Shown here: positions 37,805 to 47,409 of the stretch, piece by piece
How positions within the stretch are numbered: position 1 is the first letter of the stretch
Layout: each line of letters opens with the position of its first letter
Source: Lentibacillus saliphilus
GTDB taxonomy: Bacteria > Bacillota > Bacilli > Bacillales > Amphibacillaceae
Direction: 5' to 3'
NCBI RefSeq assembly: GCF_019093865.1
Contig: NZ_JABJXD010000002.1
Span: 372,001-436,000, forward strand
Length of the DNA stretch: 64,000 nt
The notes under the pieces: generated by a model
What the model was told of the DNA's origin: nothing
Databases searched by the model: none
Seen by the model: only the letters and a program-made list of their open reading frames with translations
Translations under genes and position numbers: made by a program

Positions 37805-39103
37805 ATGAAAAGAGTCAAGTGGCTATTAATGGGGGTTTTAGCAAGTATGTTAGTGCTCACAGCATGTGGTGGGGCAAATGATACACAAGGTGATCCTGAT
37901 AAAACAACAATCACCTACTGGCAGTATACGTATCCTTCAAAGGTTGAAGAGATTGAAAAGATTATTAAGGACTTTGAAGATGAAAATCCAGATATTGAAG
38001 TCATTGCACAGGATTATCCATATGATCAATATCAACAAAAAATATTTGCTGCGAAAAAAGCAGGAAAAGGCCCTGATGTCTTCAATATCTATTTCGGTTG
38101 GGTTCCAGAGTATGTTAACAGAGAATATATCCAGCCGATACGTGAAGAATTCATGACCGAACAAGAAATTAGAGATTATTATGTTGATTTTGTAGAACCA
38201 AATAAAGTTGATGGGAAATACTATACGCTTCCCATTGCTGTTCGATCGCTTGCACTATTTTGGAATAAAGATATGTTTGAAGAAGCAGGGCTTGATCCAG
38301 AGCAACCGCCTAAAACATGGGATGACGTCATTGAATATGGGAAAAAGATGACTAAGCTCAATGATGATGGCAGGTATGAACAGGAAGGCTACGGTTGGAA
38401 CGTCGCTGGCCAGGGGCTTCATATGTTTCAGCAGGTCATGCTTCGACAGTTTGGTGTAGAGCCGTATAGTGAAGATGGAACGAAAGTACAATTTAATTCA
38501 AAACCAGAAGGATATGACGCGTTCGAATACTGGGTGAACATGAATCAAAAACATAAAATTGGTGATCCTGACTTCGGGAATAGTTATAACGAAGCGTTCA
38601 TATCGGGTAAAGCCGGGATGATTGTAGACGGTTCATTTAGAATCGGCGATGTCCAAAGTGGGGCTGATTTTGAATGGGGTGTAACAACATTGCCGGTGCT
38701 TGAAGAAGGTGGCCTTGAATCAAACTATGCGTCATATTGGACAAACGCCATTGCTTCAGGTGTTGAAGGTGAAAAACTTGAAGCGAGTGAGAAATTTCTT
38801 GAATACCTGATTCAAGCTGATGTCCAAAAGTCGTGGATGGAAAATGTAGGAGAACTTCCAGCTGCTAAAGAAGTTGTTGCTGAAAAGTCAATCAAGGAAG
38901 ATCCAGTATATGGCGCTTTTGTAAGAGGCCTTGAACATGCTCACGCAACATTCTTTGTTAAAGAAGATAAAGAGAGAGAAATTATTACGAATAAAGTCAA
39001 TGAAATTAGATTAAACGGCAAGGCAATTGATGAAGCCTTTGATGAAATGGTGAAAGAACTTCAACAAGTACGTGATGAGTACTTTGATGAGGTCTCTAAG
39101 TAA
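37805..39103 (+). CDS. ABC transporter sugar-binding lipoprotein (CUT1 family), second system
   Basis: 432 residues; signal peptide with lipobox LTAC and Cys21, then a CUT1-type solute-binding domain (TITYWQYTYPSKVEEIEKIIKDFED, DVFNIYFGWVPEYV, GKYYTLPIAVRSLALFWNKDMFEEAG in family style). Membrane-anchored ligand collector for the permeases at 39163 and 40089. Not closely similar to the binding protein at 1452. Ribosome site AAAGGGGAG. Co-transcribed with the deacetylase upstream, so its ligand may be an N-acetylated sugar conjugate (inference). Confidence 0.88.
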   Translation: MKRVKWLLMGVLASMLVLTACGGANDTQGDPDKTTITYWQYTYPSKVEEIEKIIKDFEDENPDIEVIAQDYPYDQYQQKIFAAKKAGKGPDVFNIYFGWVPEYVNREYIQPIREEFMTEQEIRDYYVDFVEPNKVDGKYYTLPIAVRSLALFWNKDMFEEAGLDPEQPPKTWDDVIEYGKKMTKLNDDGRYEQEGYGWNVAGQGLHMFQQVMLRQFGVEPYSEDGTKVQFNSKPEGYDAFEYWVNMNQKHKIGDPDFGNSYNEAFISGKAGMIVDGSFRIGDVQSGADFEWGVTTLPVLEEGGLESNYASYWTNAIASGVEGEKLEASEKFLEYLIQADVQKSWMENVGELPAAKEVVAEKSIKEDPVYGAFVRGLEHAHATFFVKEDKEREIITNKVNEIRLNGKAIDEAFDEMVKELQQVRDEYFDEVSK

Positions 39104-39114
39104 CATAATAAGAA

Positions 39115-39144
39115 GGGCATCCATCCGAGCTTGGGTGGATGTCC
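39115..39144 (+). terminator. intra-operon stem-loop after the binding-protein gene
   Basis: GGGCATCCATCC pairs with GGGTGGATGTCC (two wobble pairs) with no U-tract, between binding-protein and permease genes as in the first importer. Likely sets unequal expression. Confidence 0.6.
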
Positions 39145-39162
39145 GTTCAAAGGAGGGTGCAG

Positions 39163-40077
39163 ATGAATAATAATCGTAAAACATTGGATCAAATGATGAC
39201 ATTGCGAACGAGAAGAATGCTGATTGCTTATGCCTTCTTGTTTATTCCTGTTTTATTTTATTTAGGGGTAAGAATTGTGCCGGCAATTCAAGCATTATCA
39301 ATGTCTTTTACACATGAAGGTTCATCTGTGTTTACACTTGATCATTACAAAATGCTCCTGCAAGATGAAGTATTTTGGATATCTGTTAAAAATACAATTC
39401 TATATGTTGTAATTGTAGTCCCATTACAAATGCTTCTAGGATTGTTAATTGCACTTGGAATAGAACGGGTCAATCGTTTTAAGTGGTTTTATAGAATCGT
39501 TTTTTTCTTACCTTATATGACGTCAATCGTAGCAATAAGCTGGGTATGGCGACTGATTTATGAACCAAATACTGGGTTACTAAATAAAGTTCTTGATTGG
39601 TTAAATCTACCTGTGCAAGGGTGGTTAACACATCCAGATACAGCACTCATTTCTGTAAGTATTGTCATCATATGGCAGATGATGGGCTTTTGTATGTTAA
39701 TTTTCACAGCGGGTCTTCAAGTGATACCGAGACAGTTATATGAAGCTGCTGAGATCGACGGTGCTGGAAGGTGGAAGCGGTTTTGGATGGTCACATTTCC
39801 ATTGTTAAATCCGACGATCGTGTTTTTAGCCATCATTGGCGTAATACAGACGTTACAAACCTTTACACAAATTGCAAACTTAACAGGTGGTGCAACCGGT
39901 GGAGGACTAGGGGGGCCTTTACATAGTACGTCAAGCGTTGTCGTGTACATGTACAATCAAGGCTTTCGAGACTACAATCTTCACTTTGCGGCAGCGAGTA
40001 CGGTGTTCTTATTTATTTTAATTTTAATTGTGACATTAATTCAATTCAGAGTTCTGAATAAGAGCTACAAACTGTAG
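39163..40077 (+). CDS. ABC sugar transporter permease, UgpA/MalF-like, second system
   Basis: 304 residues with about six membrane helices and EAA loop EAAEIDGAGRWKRFWMVTFPL. ATG 39163 follows AAAGGAGG (39149-39156); longer in-frame versions start inside the stem-loop region. Partner of the permease at 40089. A Gly-rich segment (GGATGGGLGGPLH) lies between the last helices, as in related permeases. ATPase missing, presumably a shared MsmX type. Confidence 0.88.
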   Translation: MNNNRKTLDQMMTLRTRRMLIAYAFLFIPVLFYLGVRIVPAIQALSMSFTHEGSSVFTLDHYKMLLQDEVFWISVKNTILYVVIVVPLQMLLGLLIALGIERVNRFKWFYRIVFFLPYMTSIVAISWVWRLIYEPNTGLLNKVLDWLNLPVQGWLTHPDTALISVSIVIIWQMMGFCMLIFTAGLQVIPRQLYEAAEIDGAGRWKRFWMVTFPLLNPTIVFLAIIGVIQTLQTFTQIANLTGGATGGGLGGPLHSTSSVVVYMYNQGFRDYNLHFAAASTVFLFILILIVTLIQFRVLNKSYKL

Positions 40078-40088
40078 GAGGGATGAAT

Positions 40089-40916
40089 ATGAAGGAAAAA
40101 TATACAATAGGGAAGTTCATTATTCATCTGATATTAATAGCAGGAATCGTGATTGTAGCCTTTCCGTTTATATGGATGATCATGTCTTCATTAAAAAGTT
40201 TGACGGATTTTTATGATTTCTCATTTTTACCTAAATCAATCGACCTGTCTGGTTATATTTATACATTTGAAGAAACTGGATTTTTGCGTTGGTATTTAAA
40301 TAGCTTCATAGTTGCGGTAGTCGTTACAGTGAGTAATATTATATTTTGTTCTCTTATCGGTTACACCTTAGCAAAATTTAGATTTTTTGGGGCCAGAGGA
40401 ATCTTTATTCTTATTTTAAGTACGATGATGATTCCAACAGAAATGCTTGTTATTCCGTGGTATGTACTCAGTAGCGACATGCAATGGGTCGATTCCTATT
40501 GGGGTATCATGTTTCCAGGTATGATGGAGGCATTTGGTATATTTTTGATGCGACAATTTATGGGCAATGTACCTGATGATATTCTTGATGCTGCCAGAAT
40601 TGATGGTATGGGAGAGTTTAAGATCTGGTGGCGGGTTGCAATGCCTCAAGTTAAACCAGCTATTTCAGCACTTGCGATCATTACTTTTCTAGGTAACTGG
40701 AATGCGTATTTATGGCCTGTCATTGTTACGTCAACAGCTGAAATGAGAACACTTCCGGTCGGCATTTCACTTTACGGGACATCAGATGCTGGAGGCATTC
40801 AATGGAATACGATTATGGCAATGAGCACGTTAACGGTCATTCCTATGATTATCGTTTTCTTGATCTTCCAAAGGCAAATTGTTGAAGGTATTGCACTAAC
40901 AGGTACAAAAGGTTAG
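40089..40916 (+). CDS. ABC sugar transporter permease, UgpE/MalG-like, second system
   Basis: 275 residues, about six membrane helices, EAA loop DAARIDGMGEFKIWWRVAMPQ and a tail ending GIALTGTKG. AGGAGGG (40076-40082) sets the start at ATG 40089; the ATG at 40083 directly abuts the ribosome site. Forms the channel with the permease at 39163. Followed after 44 bases by the lyase gene on the same strand. Confidence 0.87.
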   Translation: MKEKYTIGKFIIHLILIAGIVIVAFPFIWMIMSSLKSLTDFYDFSFLPKSIDLSGYIYTFEETGFLRWYLNSFIVAVVVTVSNIIFCSLIGYTLAKFRFFGARGIFILILSTMMIPTEMLVIPWYVLSSDMQWVDSYWGIMFPGMMEAFGIFLMRQFMGNVPDDILDAARIDGMGEFKIWWRVAMPQVKPAISALAIITFLGNWNAYLWPVIVTSTAEMRTLPVGISLYGTSDAGGIQWNTIMAMSTLTVIPMIIVFLIFQRQIVEGIALTGTKG

Positions 40917-40960
40917 TAGGGTTTGATTTGTTGAAATTAGTACGCAAGTGAGGGGAGAAT

Positions 40961-42442
40961 ATGATCACAAGAGAAGCATTTGTCAAAAGTGAAGGGTGTA
41001 CATTTCCGGGTCAGTCTTATGTGGAAGCATTATTAAAACCAGTGTTTAATGATCAAAGAGATTACTTGTTCGAAGCGATGTTTGCTCTCCACCGTGCACA
41101 TGTAATCATGCTTGCCGAACAACATTTACTTCACGGTGATGATGCTAAAACCATTTTAGAAGGGCTGAATGATTTAAGTAGAATTGATCGGACTAAGCTT
41201 CATTATCAACCTCAATATGAAGACTTATTTTTTACAATCGAATCAATGCTAGCAGATTTAATTGGGGAAGATTTAGCCGGTAACGTTCACATGGCGAGAA
41301 GTCGTAACGATATGGGGGAAGGAATGTATCGCTATGTTTTAAGGGAGCGGATTTTATCGTTAGTAAAGGATGTAGATCTATTAAGTGAAGCCCTCTTAGA
41401 ACAGGCAGGAGACCATATTGAATCTGTCATGACTGCTCATACGCACACACAGCCTGCACAACCAACAACGTTTGGTCATTATTTACTGGCCATTTTTGAT
41501 AATGTGCAGAGGGATCGAAAAAGGCTATTACAAGCATATGATACGGTTAATCAGTCACCTCTAGGGGCAGCGGCGATCACGACAACGGGATTCAATATTA
41601 GCAGGGAACGATTAGCTGAATTGCTTGGATTTGATGGTGTATTGGAAAATGCGTATGATGCTATAGGAACAGGTGATTATTTATTAGAAACTGCACAAGC
41701 AATTATCAGTTTAATGGTGAACATGGGGAGATGGATTCAGGAATTTTTGCGGTTTGCAACACATGAAGTAGGTCTGATTCGTGTAGCTGATCCTTACGTT
41801 CAAATTTCAAGCATAATGCCACAAAAAAGGAACCCAGTTTCAATTGAACATTCTAGAGCACTTGCGAGTCGATCAGTCGGAAATGCCAACACGGTCATTC
41901 AAATGTTGCATAACACACCGTATGGAGACATTGTTGATACGGAAGATGACCTCCAGCCTATGCTGTATAAAAGTTTTTCTGATGCTTCAAGGGCGATGAA
42001 GCTGATGCATTCAGTGATACGTACGATGAGCTTTAACAAGGACCATGCCGTAAGAGAAGCGCGCAAGAATCTAATTGTGATAACAGAATTTGCGGATGTA
42101 CTAACCCGTGATCATGGCATATCATTTCGAAAAGCTCATAAAATTGCTGCACAGATTGCAAATGAGTCTGTCACTGCGAGAAGAGAGCTTTATGATTGGA
42201 CGGTAGATGACATTAATCAATATTTAAATGGTGTTTCTCTTACGGATGAGGAGTGGAATGACATCATTGATCCGAATGTATTTGTTCAACGTCGTTCCGT
42301 TCTTGGAGGAACCAACTGTAATGAGGTCGAAAGAATGCTAGCTAATAGGCATGACGTGTTACGGGATCAACAATCTAAGTTGAACTTTTTGGAAGGTAAA
42401 CTTGAGAATGCTGAGCGGAAGCGTGAAATGGCTTTTAAGTGA
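40961..42442 (+). CDS. argininosuccinate lyase-like enzyme (fumarase/aspartase superfamily)
   Basis: 493 residues, slightly longer than ArgH (about 460). Superfamily landmarks are all present: ARSRND (112-117), THTQPAQPTT (161-170, with His160/His162), and the flexible catalytic loop SSIMPQKRNP (283-292, Ser283/Ser284). These enzymes eliminate fumarate from N-succinyl or similar compounds. It is not with arginine genes but last in a ROK-regulated sugar-import operon, so it is probably not the biosynthetic ArgH. The related EDDS lyases show the fold can serve catabolism. A fumarate-releasing step on an imported conjugate is my inference. A charged C-terminal tail (EGKLENAERKREMAFK) is extra. 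Confidence 0.8.
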   Translation: MITREAFVKSEGCTFPGQSYVEALLKPVFNDQRDYLFEAMFALHRAHVIMLAEQHLLHGDDAKTILEGLNDLSRIDRTKLHYQPQYEDLFFTIESMLADLIGEDLAGNVHMARSRNDMGEGMYRYVLRERILSLVKDVDLLSEALLEQAGDHIESVMTAHTHTQPAQPTTFGHYLLAIFDNVQRDRKRLLQAYDTVNQSPLGAAAITTTGFNISRERLAELLGFDGVLENAYDAIGTGDYLLETAQAIISLMVNMGRWIQEFLRFATHEVGLIRVADPYVQISSIMPQKRNPVSIEHSRALASRSVGNANTVIQMLHNTPYGDIVDTEDDLQPMLYKSFSDASRAMKLMHSVIRTMSFNKDHAVREARKNLIVITEFADVLTRDHGISFRKAHKIAAQIANESVTARRELYDWTVDDINQYLNGVSLTDEEWNDIIDPNVFVQRRSVLGGTNCNEVERMLANRHDVLRDQQSKLNFLEGKLENAERKREMAFK

Positions 42443-42819
42443 TGTGGAATCGTAGCATTTGGTTAGAGAATGAATACGACTAGGGCAGTGCGATTGTGTT
42501 AATCGTAGAATCGTGATTCATTATGAGTCGTTTTAGCATTCGTTGGAATGGGGTGATATGGGGGTTTTTATAAAACGGTGGCTAGTCATATTTACTGCGT
42601 AAGAAGGAAAATGTCTATGTTTCTTTCTTGCGCAGTTTTTGTGTGGTGGATTAGAGCAAAATGAAGAATATGATAAAATTTAGAACACATTAACCTACAC
42701 TTAGATTTCGTTATGACAGTTAATATAATGTAAACGATCTTTTTGTCACAGAAAACACACAACTCAAGAACCCCTTTTATGATAGGATTTTAAGAGAGTT
42801 ATTTAAGGGGGTTATGTGA
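42443..42819. other. intergenic region with terminator
   Basis: 377 bases between the lyase and trhP1 genes. Apart from the terminator at 42594-42640 and a TATAAT near 42724 without a good -35, nothing is recognised. Confidence 0.45.
42594..42640 (+). terminator. rho-independent terminator
   Basis: ACTGCGTAAGAAGGAAA pairs with TTTCTTTCTTGCGCAGT with small mismatches, followed by TTTTT. The arm sequence resembles the hairpins of the 20-bp arrays. Confidence 0.7.
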
Positions 42820-43734
42820 ATGATTGAACTAATTGCAACTGCTGAATCAGTTGATCAGGCGAAAGCATTAGTAGATGCAGGTATCCATACTTTATATATT
42901 GGTGAAGATACGTTTGGACTGCGGTTGCCAACGTCATTTTCACGTGAAGATATACAAGAGATTACACAATATGCGCATGCGCAACAAAAATATGTTTGTG
43001 TAGCGGTCAATGCGATCATGCATAATGATCGGATCAAAAAGGTACAAGACTATTTGGCGTTTTTGGAGAACATCGGTGTTGATGCGATAACCGTTGGAGA
43101 TCCAGGCGTTATTCACCTTCTTCAAAAGAATCAAATGACATTACCATATATTTATGATGCGCAAACATTGGTGACGAGCGCGAATCAAATTAATTTCTGG
43201 GCGAAACGTGGTGCGACTGGTGCTGTCCTTGCACGGGAATTGACATATGAGGAATTGACATTAATAGGCGAACAAGCGACTGTTCCAGTAGAAATGCTTG
43301 TTTACGGTGCGACATGTATTCATCAGTCCAAGCGTCCGGTTGTCGGAAATTATTTTAATTTCATAGAGAATGAGAAGCCAGAAGAAAAGCAATTGTATTT
43401 ATCTGAGCCGAAAAAGCCTGAATCTCATTATCCGATTTATGAGGATATCAATGGGACGCATATTTTTGCGTCAAATGATATTAATTTAATGCCATTTCTT
43501 GACCAGCTGGCTGAATCAGGGCTGAAGCGGTGGAAGTTGGATGGGCTGTTTACACGCGGCGATCAATTTGTCGAAATTGCACGTCTGTTCGTTGAAGCAG
43601 CAGACATGATAGACAAAGGCATGTGGACAGCTGAGAAAATGGAAGCATTAAACGCGCAGTTAGTCGCCCTTCATCCAACGGAAAGAGGACTAGACGAAGG
43701 GTTCTTCCTAAAAGATCCAGCTGACGTAAAATAG
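42820..43734 (+). CDS. trhP1: U32-family protein, TrhP1/YrrN-like
   Basis: 304 residues of the peptidase U32 family. In B. subtilis TrhP1 and TrhP2 (YrrN, YrrO) act together in making 5-hydroxyuridine at tRNA position 34 from prephenate. Seen here: ELIATAESVDQAKALVDAGIHTLYIG at the start, an incomplete cysteine set (ATCIHQSKRPVVGNY) and a TrhP1-type C-terminal part. Ribosome site AAGGGGG. The larger partner follows after 58 bases. Confidence 0.83.
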   Translation: MIELIATAESVDQAKALVDAGIHTLYIGEDTFGLRLPTSFSREDIQEITQYAHAQQKYVCVAVNAIMHNDRIKKVQDYLAFLENIGVDAITVGDPGVIHLLQKNQMTLPYIYDAQTLVTSANQINFWAKRGATGAVLARELTYEELTLIGEQATVPVEMLVYGATCIHQSKRPVVGNYFNFIENEKPEEKQLYLSEPKKPESHYPIYEDINGTHIFASNDINLMPFLDQLAESGLKRWKLDGLFTRGDQFVEIARLFVEAADMIDKGMWTAEKMEALNAQLVALHPTERGLDEGFFLKDPADVK

Positions 43735-43792
43735 ATTAAATTGATTTCTATTATGTATACGAGTTACAAATGATAGGAAAAGGTAGGAATTT

Positions 43793-45028
43793 ATGATGCG
43801 AAAAATATTAAAGAAACCAGAAGTACTAGCACCTGCTGGAACGCTTGAAAAATTAAAGACAGCGATTCGCTACGGGGCAGATGCTGTTTATATTGGCGGA
43901 AATATGTATGGCTTGAGAAGCAGGGCAGGGAATTTTACCTATGATGAGATGCGTGAAGGTGTTGCTTTTGCCAAAAAACATCATGCTCACGTATATGTTG
44001 CAGCAAATATGGTTGCGCACGAAGGTGATGTCGCAGGTGCCGGTGACTTCTTCCGGACATTAAGAGACATCGGCATCCGTGCTGTGATTGTGTCTGACCC
44101 AGCACTTATCGAAATATGCGCTATGGAAGCACCAGGCTTGCCGATTCATTTATCAACCCAAGCTTCTGCAGCAAACTATGAAACATTGAACTTTTGGAAA
44201 AATGAAGGGCTAGAACGCGTCGTACTGGCAAGGGAAGTTGGTATGGCGGAAATCAAGGAAATTCGTGAAAACACAGATGTTGAAATTGAAGCATTTGTTC
44301 ACGGTGCGATGTGTATTTCGTATTCTGGTCGTTGTACATTATCCAATCACATGTCATCTCGGGATGCTAATCGCGGGGGCTGCTCCCAATCATGCCGCTG
44401 GAAGTACGGTTTATTTGAGATGGATGAATTCGGTGAACGCACTTCTTTATTAGGAGGAGAGCCAGAAGAGGCCTTTTCGATGAGTGCAGTTGATATGTCG
44501 ATGATCCGCCATATCCCTGATTTTGTCGAAAATGGCGTCGACAGCTTGAAAATTGAAGGGCGCATGAAGTCGATTCATTACGTATCGACTGTTTCCAATG
44601 TATATCGACAGGTTGTTGATGCCTATTGTGAGGACCCAGACCATTTTGAGTTTAAACAGGAATGGGAAGATGAGCTATGGAAAGTAGCGCAGCGTGAATT
44701 GGCAACAGGCTTTTATTACGGAACACCAGATGAAAAGCAGCAATTGTTTGGGGCACGGCGCAAGATCCCTGTATATACGTTTATCGGTCAAGTGCTTGAT
44801 TATGATGAGACAACACAAATCGCGACAATCCAGCAGCGTAACAACTTTGGCATTGGCGATGAGGTCGAGTTTTATGGCCGAGGCTTTACACATGTTCAGC
44901 AAACGGTAGACGCTTTATGGGATGAAGAGGATGAACCCATTGAGCGCGCAGCACATGCGATGATGACCGTGAAAATGAAGGTCGATGTACCAGTTAAGCC
45001 GTTTGATATGATGCGCAAGCGGAAGTGA
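43793..45028 (+). CDS. trhP2: U32-family protein, TrhP2/YrrO-like
   Basis: 411 residues. Typical opening KKPEVLAPAGTLEKLKTAIRYGADAVYIGG and the cysteine cluster characteristic of U32 proteins (MCISYSGRC ... GGCSQSCRW, about residues 177-203), likely an iron-sulphur or metal site. A C-terminal beta-barrel extension starts near residue 330. Acts with TrhP1 in tRNA uridine-34 hydroxylation (family knowledge). ATG 43793 or 43796 follows AAGGTAGG. The 21-bp array 5 begins about 120 bases after the stop. Confidence 0.88.
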   Translation: MMRKILKKPEVLAPAGTLEKLKTAIRYGADAVYIGGNMYGLRSRAGNFTYDEMREGVAFAKKHHAHVYVAANMVAHEGDVAGAGDFFRTLRDIGIRAVIVSDPALIEICAMEAPGLPIHLSTQASAANYETLNFWKNEGLERVVLAREVGMAEIKEIRENTDVEIEAFVHGAMCISYSGRCTLSNHMSSRDANRGGCSQSCRWKYGLFEMDEFGERTSLLGGEPEEAFSMSAVDMSMIRHIPDFVENGVDSLKIEGRMKSIHYVSTVSNVYRQVVDAYCEDPDHFEFKQEWEDELWKVAQRELATGFYYGTPDEKQQLFGARRKIPVYTFIGQVLDYDETTQIATIQQRNNFGIGDEVEFYGRGFTHVQQTVDALWDEEDEPIERAAHAMMTVKMKVDVPVKPFDMMRKRK

Positions 45029-45147
45029 GACTTGTGGTGAGGCTGGGATTGAGAAATGCTTAGGTTAGAGGTGCCTAGGCATTTTTTGTTTGGGCGTTTA
45101 TCCTCGGTGGATGGATGTGGTGGGTGGCTTTTGTATAGTGGGGTGGA

Positions 45148-45641
45148 ATTCCGCAATGTACGGGTGGAATTGCGCAATGTGGGGCTGAAATTCCGCAATA
45201 CGGGGTTGGAGTTGCGCAATGTGGGGCTGAAATTCCGCAATGTGGGGCTGAGATTCCGCAATGCGGGGTCGGAATTCCGCAATGTGCGGGTGGAATTGCG
45301 CAATGTGGGGCTGAGATTCCGCAATGAGGGGTCGGAATTCCGCAATGTGCGGGTGGAATTGCGCAATGTGGGGCTGAGATTCCGCAATGAGGGGATGGAA
45401 TTCCGCAATGTGGGGCTGAGATTCCGCAATGCGTGGCGGGAATTCCGCAATACGAGGTCCGAATTTCGCAATGTGGGGCTGAGATTCCGCAATGAGGGGT
45501 CGGAATTCCGCAATGTGCGGGTGGAATTGCGCAATGTGGGGCTGAGATTCCGCAATGAGGGGTCGGAATTCCGCAATACGAGGTCCGAATTGCGCAATAC
45601 GAGGTTGAAATTCCGCAATGTGAGGCCCGAATTCCGCAAAG
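45148..45641 (+). repeat. array 5: 21-bp TTCCGCAATG repeats
   Basis: 24 units of a 21-bp repeat, core (A/G)TT(C/G)CGCAAT(G/A), the first at 45148 and the last at 45631, exactly 23 x 21 bp apart, so no slippage of the period. The tail of each unit (for example GTGGGGCTGAA, GTGCGGGTGGA) varies in a few recurring versions. Because 21 is a multiple of 3, seven-residue repeats (LRNSxxT or KFRNVGL types) stay open in several frames; there is no ribosome site. Confidence 0.92.
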
Positions 45642-45655
45642 TACTATCGTTTTAG

Positions 45656-46619
45656 TCAATGTTCAATGGTAAGTATAGGCTTTTGTTTATTGGCGTAGAA
45701 TAAGTGAAAAATATATAATGGATTAAAGAGGGTTTTTAGAAGAGAGTCTTGTTATGAAGGAATTGAAATTGGAATCCAAAGAGTTTTAGACGAATTCTAC
45801 AAAATCTTAATTTGGAAAATGTTAAGCTTCATCCTGATTTGCAAAAAAAGGTGTTAACTTTGGTTAACTCAGGCGCAACAAAAACACCTAATGTTATTAA
45901 GGAAGAATTGAATTATCGTGAGAAAGTATAATGAGCAATAAAATGATCAATATTTATTAGAAGAAAATCTCCTTGGGATAAAAACGATACAGGAACCCAC
46001 TATGTTACCAAATTTTTGGGTTAGTTCTGCTATTGGTGTGGTATACTCTTATGTTTTGTAAAATATTGTAAACTATACTGACGGGCTATTGTTGAGAGAT
46101 TTGTATATTAGAAATTAATATTATCGTTAAATGGCATCTGAAGAGGGTGCCATTTTTTATGTCCGTATTCATATTTTAGGCTTTGTTATAAATATCAATT
46201 AGAGAATGGACCATGAAGACAACCACACCACAATATTCAAACGAAGTAAGGACTTATCGTATATTTAATTTTTATTACCAGTCTATTTTATTCGATTAAT
46301 GCAATACACAAATATGCTTCCAGTGATTCAACAGCAAGTTTTTAATTATTTTTATAATGAATTATAGATGTTCATTTTTTTGTATACCAGTTGTTGTACC
46401 ATGGAGATAAGGAAGAAAGTGAGCATGTTGGGCGTTGAGGTATTCATGCTTCTATCTTCGGTCGCTATGCTGGAGATTCCCCTGCATCATGTAAATAGAT
46501 GTCATTTGATCGGTTTATTCGAAATATAATAAACATATCTGTATACTGTAATTAATACACATGTTCGATTTCAACTCACTCAATCACTAATGTCACGTAT
46601 AAACCTTGGGGGCTAATAA
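45656..46619. other. intergenic region with decayed ORF
   Basis: About 960 bases without an intact gene. At 45769-45931 (+) a frame without start codon encodes about 50 residues ending TKTPNVIKEELNYREKV, preceded in another frame by ATG AAG GAA at 45753; this looks like the tail of a small decayed protein. Downstream 45932-46070 has only short frames. Nothing else is recognised. Confidence 0.4.
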
Positions 46620-47189
46620 ATGTTTCGTAAAATAATGATCGGATTGATAAGTGCTATGGTTGTCGCCATCTGCGGAGTGTCTTATGTGTTGATCAATGAC
46701 ATGTTTTTCGACACGACCGATACGAACGAGGAACAAGAAGCTGACGCATCAGGAAATGAAAGAGCTGGAGAACAGCGGGACAAGATTCAAGGCATTGTAA
46801 CTGATGATGAACTTGAGAAATACGAGCAGGAAGCGCTGAACCCTTTTGGAGAAAACATAAAAGCTGAGGATTTAAGGGATGCTGATTTTCAAGAATACAT
46901 TCATGGCATGTCACACCAAAAAGTGCGGGCTGATATGAAATGGGGTTTTTATGAACTGCATCCAAATCGGGTAGAGTGGTTGCTTGAGGCTTTGGACGAG
47001 GAAACGGAGATATACTATGCGGATGACTATGAGCGTATTTTAAAGAAATGGCTCAAGAAGGATTTTTCCAGTATCGACAAGGATCATAACACGATTTGGA
47101 AAATGCAGGGCGGCACAGTAGGAAAAGCAACAGGTATTCTGTCTCCAGAAGAGGAAGCGGCTTATGTGGAAAGTCAGGGTGGGGAATGA
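46620..47189 (+). CDS. membrane-anchored hypothetical protein, DUF6241-like
   Basis: 189 residues. One N-terminal membrane helix (about 6-28), an acidic Glu/Asp/Gln-rich linker (about 33-60), then a soluble extracytoplasmic part containing FQEYIHGMSHQKVRADMKWGFYELHPNRVEWLLEAL in family style (charged, helical). The His-Gly-Met-Ser-His-Gln-Lys-Val pattern resembles DUF6241 proteins of Bacillales; function unknown. ATG 46620 follows CTTGGGGGC. It stands alone, with about 260 bases to the GntR gene. Confidence 0.65.
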   Translation: MFRKIMIGLISAMVVAICGVSYVLINDMFFDTTDTNEEQEADASGNERAGEQRDKIQGIVTDDELEKYEQEALNPFGENIKAEDLRDADFQEYIHGMSHQKVRADMKWGFYELHPNRVEWLLEALDEETEIYYADDYERILKKWLKKDFSSIDKDHNTIWKMQGGTVGKATGILSPEEEAAYVESQGGE

Positions 47190-47380
47190 TTTTCAAGGCA
47201 ACGTATTTCGCTTTCGCTATGTTCGTATGTAGTGAATGCTTATACAGCAGGCGAAGCATCAATTTTCGGTATTTTTAACCTAGTAAAACATAACTTTTTC
47301 GGATTTCCTACCAATGAAAAAATCCAATATACGGGTCAGACGCATGCGCCAACCGGAATATGCTGTCTGGCCTATTTATA

Positions 47381-47409
47381 TTGACTTCTTAGTGTATCTG
47401 TTATATTAT
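47381..47409 (+). promoter_or_regulatory. promoter of the GntR-DUF1648 operon
   Basis: TTGACT (47381-47386), 17-bp spacer, TATTAT (47404-47409). Overlapped by the operator at 47394-47424. Confidence 0.7.

Noticed and set aside
40961-42442. Biosynthetic argininosuccinate lyase (argH)
   Set aside because: No argG or other arginine gene is adjacent; placement in a sugar-import operon and extra length argue for another substrate, so the symbol was not assigned.
45056-45655. Plus-strand 199-codon frame with seven-residue FRN repeats, possible heptad/coiled-coil protein
   Set aside because: Same by-product of the 21-bp period; the minus strand is equally open in two frames and the repeat continues irrespective of codons.
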